64,000 nucleotides of DNA from REEB52 sp964626905 (lineage in GTDB: Bacteria; Chlamydiota; Chlamydiia; Chlamydiales; SM23-39): contig CAZVHA010000004.1 of assembly GCA_964626905.1 (NCBI GenBank), positions 62,001 through 126,000 of the forward strand, read 5' to 3'. Below, piece by piece: positions 62,654 to 64,000 of this stretch. The notes under the pieces were generated by a model. The model worked only from the letters and a program-made list of their open reading frames with translations, was not told where the DNA came from and ran no database searches. Positions within the stretch are counted from its first letter, which is position 1. Every line of letters begins with the position of its first letter. The position numbers and the translations under genes were made by a program.

Positions 62654-63772
62654 ATGTATGTAAATAACGGACAAAAATTTTTTACCTACATTGGCTACCA
62701 CGCAAACGAGTTTGCTCGCATATCTGCTCGTAGCATAGAGCGTTTAACTCGCCCAATGCCCCAAGGAGATTTGTATTGGGCAGAGGTAAGGGAGAGAGTA
62801 AAAAGAGCTGTATTAGCTATTTTTTCAATTCTACTTGCAGCAGTCTTGTTTGTTCCTGCTTTTGCCTGTTATTTTCTAGCCGCCTGTATTGGAGGAGGAA
62901 GATTTGAGCATATTAAGCCGGAATCGCGGACAACCTTTTGGCAAGAACGATCTGTAAAAGTGATGTCTCTGAATGCCTGCTTCCAAGAGCCATGGTCCCC
63001 CTTAACAGGTGGAGTAGTGCCTCCATTTGAGCCTGTGGGCGATTGCGCTAGTCGTATTGCCGCCGTGGTCAATGCCATAGCACAAGAAAATCCTGCTCTG
63101 TATATGGGCCAAGAGTTCGAAAACTTAGGTGCTCAAGATGAGTGCATTCGATTAATGCAACAAAAAGGCTTTCGTTATTTTCTTAGAGATCTTGGGTCAA
63201 ATGATCCGGTAAGGAATAATTCAGGACTATTTGTTGCATCAAAAGTACCATTACAGAATGTTGAATTTGTCCCTTATCCTGCTGAAGATAGGGCCGGTCT
63301 AGCCAAATGGTCTGGGCAAGGAGCCCTTACCTTTACTATATCAATGCAGAGACGAGATCTAAGACTTGTAAATGTCCACTTAAATTACGGGGAAGGCCAA
63401 GAGAACCAGGCCGCTCGAAATCGTCAATTAACGCGCCACGTTATCCCCCTTTTGAAGAGAGGAAATTCTGCGCTATTCGGCGATCTCAATTTTGATACCG
63501 CTTCGGTAGAACGAGCTGCTTCAGGGCTTCTGGGGTTTGTAAACGCTCTAGAAGGACAGGTTACATGCACTGACGCAGGAAAACATGCTCTTCGAGGCAA
63601 GAGCCTGCATCCAAACGGCAAGCCATGTACTGATTGCGAAGAGCGCATCGACGGTCTTATTTACAATCCTAATCAGATTCAAGTTCTTGCCTCTGAAGTC
63701 AAGCCGCTTGTATTGGGGAATCAACTTCTTTCAGACCATTACGCAACGATTGCGACTTTGCAATTAGGCTAG
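62654..63772 (+). CDS. membrane-anchored endonuclease/exonuclease/phosphatase-family protein
   Basis: 372 residues from the ATG at 62654 (a TTG at 62627 would add nine). A long hydrophobic hairpin at 51-82 (RAVLAIFSILLAAVLFVPAF...) precedes an EEP domain: N107 in MSLNACF, E154 in GQEFEN, H242 in NVHLNY, D277/N279 in GDLNFD and the end motif SDHYA with D361 and H362. All catalytic positions of the nSMase/DNase I/inositol-phosphatase fold are kept. The membrane hairpin suggests insertion in a membrane, perhaps the inclusion. Lipid phosphate is a plausible substrate. Its stop codon lies in the yqeY stop region. Confidence 0.85.
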   Translation: MYVNNGQKFFTYIGYHANEFARISARSIERLTRPMPQGDLYWAEVRERVKRAVLAIFSILLAAVLFVPAFACYFLAACIGGGRFEHIKPESRTTFWQERSVKVMSLNACFQEPWSPLTGGVVPPFEPVGDCASRIAAVVNAIAQENPALYMGQEFENLGAQDECIRLMQQKGFRYFLRDLGSNDPVRNNSGLFVASKVPLQNVEFVPYPAEDRAGLAKWSGQGALTFTISMQRRDLRLVNVHLNYGEGQENQAARNRQLTRHVIPLLKRGNSALFGDLNFDTASVERAASGLLGFVNALEGQVTCTDAGKHALRGKSLHPNGKPCTDCEERIDGLIYNPNQIQVLASEVKPLVLGNQLLSDHYATIATLQLG

Positions 63773-64000
63773 TCCGCCAATAATTCACTGGCCAGATCTC
63801 TCGCCAACTTCGCATCAATCGCAAGGCCTTGTTTCATAATATTTTTCATTACAAGGCCCAACTCTTTTTTTGTCTTTGCCCCAGAACTTGCAATTGCTTG
63901 GACCACAATTTTCTTCGTCTCTTCAGGAGAAAGGGTTTTGGGGAGAAACTCTTGAACAATCGCTATTTCACCTTTCAGTCTTTCAGCTATTTCAGGGCGG
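63769..64000 (-). CDS. YqeY-like (GatB/YqeY domain) protein, 5' part beyond window
   Basis: Minus-strand frame open to the window edge; the last ~77 residues are visible: LPKTLSPEETKKIVVQAIASSGAKTKKELGLVMKNIMKQG... ending in ASELLAD and stop. The EEYLPKQLSxEE and MGKVM-like pattern is typical of YqeY, a GatB-related tail domain protein of uncertain role, often near dnaG/rpoD. Its stop overlaps the EEP gene by 4 bp. Its 3' end is repeated at 61254-61350. Confidence 0.8.
   Translation of the reverse strand, partial: RPEIAERLKGEIAIVQEFLPKTLSPEETKKIVVQAIASSGAKTKKELGLVMKNIMKQGLAIDAKLARDLASELLAD

Noticed and set aside
1..64000. CRISPR arrays, rRNA genes, phage structural genes, plasmid origins
   Set aside because: Looked for regular spaced repeats, 16S/23S motifs, integrase, capsid or replication genes; none seen.

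Overview
The window is a chromosomal segment of a member of the phylum Chlamydiae, most likely an amoeba- or arthropod-associated (environmental) lineage rather than a Chlamydiaceae species. The gene order rpsA-nusA-infB-rbfA-truB-ribF-ychF, then cdsU-cdsV-copN-chaperone-malQ (type III secretion), matches from memory the CT097 to CT087 block of Chlamydia trachomatis. Smaller matches are map/marC (CT851/852), rpe-efp-accB-accC (CT121-124) and a phospholipase D gene near rpmB (CT084/086). The extra accessory genes and the presence of alr argue for an environmental chlamydia. I cannot name the genus from the sequence.

Layout. 1-2.2 kb: heptose genes (hldD partial, hldA) and a stand-alone LigD-type phosphoesterase. 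2.2-6.9 kb: aas with an internal carrier domain, mnmA, htpX. 7.0-8.6 kb: accessory island A. 8.7-18.3 kb: M20 peptidase, a coiled-coil membrane protein, map, truA, marC, PLD protein, rpmB, clpB. 18.3-24 kb: TPR/transglutaminase-like protein, DUF6629-like protein, island B (protein kinase), 2-oxoglutarate oxygenase-like protein, Inc-like protein. 24-30.3 kb: type III secretion operon with malQ. 30.3-35.4 kb: alr, AAA_14/DUF4143 ATPase and island C (cytochrome P450). 35.4-43.4 kb: translation/transcription operon from rpsA to ychF. 43.8-52.6 kb: ACT-less aspartokinase, a large unknown protein, rpe, yvcK, a HAD phosphatase, efp, accB, accC, hpt, rmlA. 52.6-57.9 kb: yitT, four tRNA genes, surE, putP, ttcA, a SEC-C protein. 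57.9-64 kb: accessory region with an M48 protease, a Nudix-methyltransferase fusion, a CPBP protease, palindromic repeat elements, island D (membrane-anchored EEP phosphoesterase) and the 3' part of a yqeY-like gene.

Main discovery. At four places accessory genes lie between a core gene (or its flank) and a direct-repeat copy of that gene's own end. These are ychF (504 bp, 3 differences seen), a yqeY-like gene (8 differences in 80 nt), the DUF6629-like gene (8 in 45) and the htpX upstream region (about 70 bp, clearly diverged). In the three gene-tail cases the copied part is the 3' end, the copy is in direct orientation, and the cargo lies between the intact gene and the orphan tail. The different divergences suggest repeated events of different age. 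Cargo includes a P450, a Ser/Thr kinase, an EEP phosphoesterase and candidate effectors. The same part of the window holds long imperfect palindromes and another repeat family (171 and about 260 bp copies). No recombinase gene is visible. Percentages and family calls are by eye; no search was run.
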